From the NCBI RefSeq assembly GCF_900113705.1, contig NZ_FOQI01000008.1:1-64000 (forward strand): a stretch of DNA of 64,000 nt. Reading direction: 5' to 3'. The stretch is from Collimonas sp. OK307 (GTDB lineage: Bacteria > Pseudomonadota > Gammaproteobacteria > Burkholderiales > Burkholderiaceae_D). The notes beneath the pieces were generated by a model. It was not told the DNA's origin, searched no databases, and saw only the letters and a list, made by a program, of their open reading frames with translations. Below are positions 62,716-64,000 of this stretch, piece after piece. The position numbers and the translations under genes are program-made. Every line of letters begins with the position of its first letter. The stretch's first letter is position 1.

Positions 62716-63254
62716 CCGACATTTAAGAAATGAACAATTCTTTTTCTTAATTCTTTTATTTTGCTCAGTTTTGCAGATTTAGTGTTTTTAGATTTGTATT
62801 TGAAGCCTGAAGTGAACCAAGAATTTAGTCGCGGTGATTTTCATTTAAAACCTGAATTGAGCCAAAGTAGTCCAAATATTTAATCAGTCACTTATACGCA
62901 ATTCTCTAAACCGGGTAATGCGATAGTCGTTACAGCAAAAATACTCGTACTTTCGGACAACACGGGACTTGATAAACTACTTTTCGTGAAGATATGGCTA
63001 TTTTGAGCCGGCTGCGACAGGCTCAATTCGCCCCTGAACGGCCGGTCAACGCTTCCTGCTTGAGCGTCTGCAATGCGCAAACAGACATTCAACCGGCACC
63101 CAAGCTGAGAAAAAATGCACTGAATATTTGGCTAGTTGACGAAATTGGCTGTTTTCTCTGGAAAACACATGGATTACCAACACGGCATGTGATTGCGAGC
63201 CCTCTTTCTACGGCGTAGACTAACGGCAACACTACTACACGCCAACGCCAATCC
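62710..63254. mobile_element. Candidate left end of a mobile element inserted in comEC
   Basis: From about 62710 (TGGTGACCGACA) the DNA becomes AT-rich and non-coding. It contains two 23-bp direct repeats 45 bp apart (62798-62820 and 62843-62865; 19 of 23 matching, ending GAACCAA/GAGCCAA), an inverted repeat TTAAGAAA/TTTCTTAA (62723-62750) and TTGAGCC/GGCTCAA (63003-63026). Short direct repeats next to a TG terminus resemble transposase-binding sites of Mu/Tn7/Tn5053-type transposons. No transposase is seen before the window ends, so the element type is unproven. Confidence 0.6.
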
Positions 63255-64000
63255 ATGGATATTTTTGCGCTGCACCCGACCTCGAAAAAACACTTTTTTA
63301 TCACCGAAGCGACCTATTTCGAGCAGACACAGCGCCGGCCGCAATGGGCCACCAAAACAAAAAGCATCCCTCAGATGCCGCTGTATCTCGCCACTTGCCC
63401 CGAATGCAAAAATGCCATCGAGATTCGGGAGCTTGACCGCGTTCGTGGGGAGAACAACAGGGCGCCTATGGCCCCATTCGGAAAACACTACCAGCACGAC
63501 GTATCAGGCCTGGACATCGTGTACAGCCAGGAGGCGTATGACCGTTGCTCCTTACGCGCAAAAGTTAGCCTTGGCGCATCTGAACCACGGCAGAACACCG
63601 CATTCAATGCAGAGATTCTGATAATGCTGGTGGAGCACGCCGCGGTTATTCGAGGAACCATTAGCAATGTGATTGGCATTAAGGTTAGTTCGAAGCTCTT
63701 CAAATCTATGATGAAGAAATTCATCGAAGAATCGCGCTACAAGTGCAAAGGTGTCATCCCCTCGAATCTACCTTTTGCGATGGCCTACTGGATGGAGAGC
63801 CAAAGTTTGGTCGGGCAGTATGTGTTTGACGTCAAGATGGTCGAGGCCGTCAATAACTCACACCATTTCTGCATCGATGATGAACAAATTATTCCGAAAG
63901 AATGGAAGAAAATCCGGGAGGACGCCAAACGCGCCGGCCGGCTGCCCGCGACAAAGATGTCCTGGGGTGCGCACAACCTCGCCTTTTATTTCGGGCGACG
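63255..64000 (+). CDS. Unrecognised protein, 3' end outside the window
   Basis: An open frame begins at ATG 63255 (in-frame stop TAG at 63216) and stays open to the window end, at least 248 residues. No family recognised. Seen features: a CPEC pair near residues 52-55 that could be half of a zinc site, a mostly helical middle with ILIMLVEHAAVIRG near 140-153, basic stretches KVSSKLFKSMMKKF, and acidic/Trp segments IIPKEWKKIRED. No signal peptide. Probably cargo or a mobility factor of the element in comEC. Confidence 0.7.
   Translation, partial: MDIFALHPTSKKHFFITEATYFEQTQRRPQWATKTKSIPQMPLYLATCPECKNAIEIRELDRVRGENNRAPMAPFGKHYQHDVSGLDIVYSQEAYDRCSLRAKVSLGASEPRQNTAFNAEILIMLVEHAAVIRGTISNVIGIKVSSKLFKSMMKKFIEESRYKCKGVIPSNLPFAMAYWMESQSLVGQYVFDVKMVEAVNNSHHFCIDDEQIIPKEWKKIREDAKRAGRLPATKMSWGAHNLAFYFGR

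Overview
The window looks like chromosomal DNA of a beta-proteobacterium of the order Burkholderiales, most like Oxalobacteraceae (Collimonas or Herbaspirillum relatives). This is inferred from gene families and gene order (urtABCDE joined to ureDABCEFGJ, tatD followed by comEC, a GspG/F/E system with a cohesin-tailed secretin) and from the high GC content. No 16S gene is present to confirm it. One tRNA gene (Gly-GCC) and no rRNA or CRISPR array were seen.

Layout. 1-718: a 185-bp dispersed palindromic repeat, a hexanucleotide satellite and a leader. 719-11557: a tightly overlapping type II secretion / type IV pilus-like operon (pseudopilin, GspF, GspE, PilM/N/O/P-position proteins, cohesin-tailed secretin, three more pseudopilin-like proteins) ending in a NarL-type response regulator. 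11637-13365: a HiPIP and an outer-membrane monoheme cytochrome-porin, a plausible extracellular electron-transfer pair. 13822-13897: tRNA-Gly. 14286-22106: an IclR regulator divergent from a polyamine/opine-type ABC transporter interleaved with a three-subunit FAD/2Fe-2S amino-acid or opine oxidase. 22142-25640: Lrp regulator, EamA exporter, alpha/beta hydrolase and pirin. 25854-37724: the urease operon and the urea ABC transporter, all on the minus strand, preceded by a sigma54 promoter and an NtrC-type site. In this run urtA and urtB are separated by a second copy of the 185-bp repeat and by other palindromes.

38104-42514: Ca2+/H+ antiporter, DapA-like aldolase, a small unknown protein, a cell-wall amidase and a LysR regulator. 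42669-45762: a cassette of an argininosuccinate-synthase-like enzyme with an altered substrate loop, a 2-oxoglutarate/Fe dioxygenase and an EamA exporter. This is my best candidate for an undescribed small-molecule pathway. 46281-55186: a secreted sedolisin peptidase and a small partner protein, a WXXGXW protein, GST, DUF1304, FMN reductase, glycine-zipper protein, secreted hydrolase, a pterin-recycling pair and a DUF1223 protein. 55269-60988: a catabolic set (flavin reductase fused to a MarR-like domain, LysR, MFS, DUF2848, amidase).

61158-64000: tatD, then a comEC reading frame that stops after about 240 codons, where AT-rich DNA with direct repeats begins, followed by an unrecognised gene running off the window. 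This looks like a mobile element inserted into the competence gene.

How genes work together: urea import and urease form one nitrogen-controlled unit. The oxidase/transporter operon probably imports and oxidises an amino-acid-like compound. The HiPIP/cytochrome-porin pair may move electrons across the outer membrane. The secretion operon probably exports or displays a surface structure under the control of its own response regulator. All functions are read from sequence and family knowledge; no search was run.
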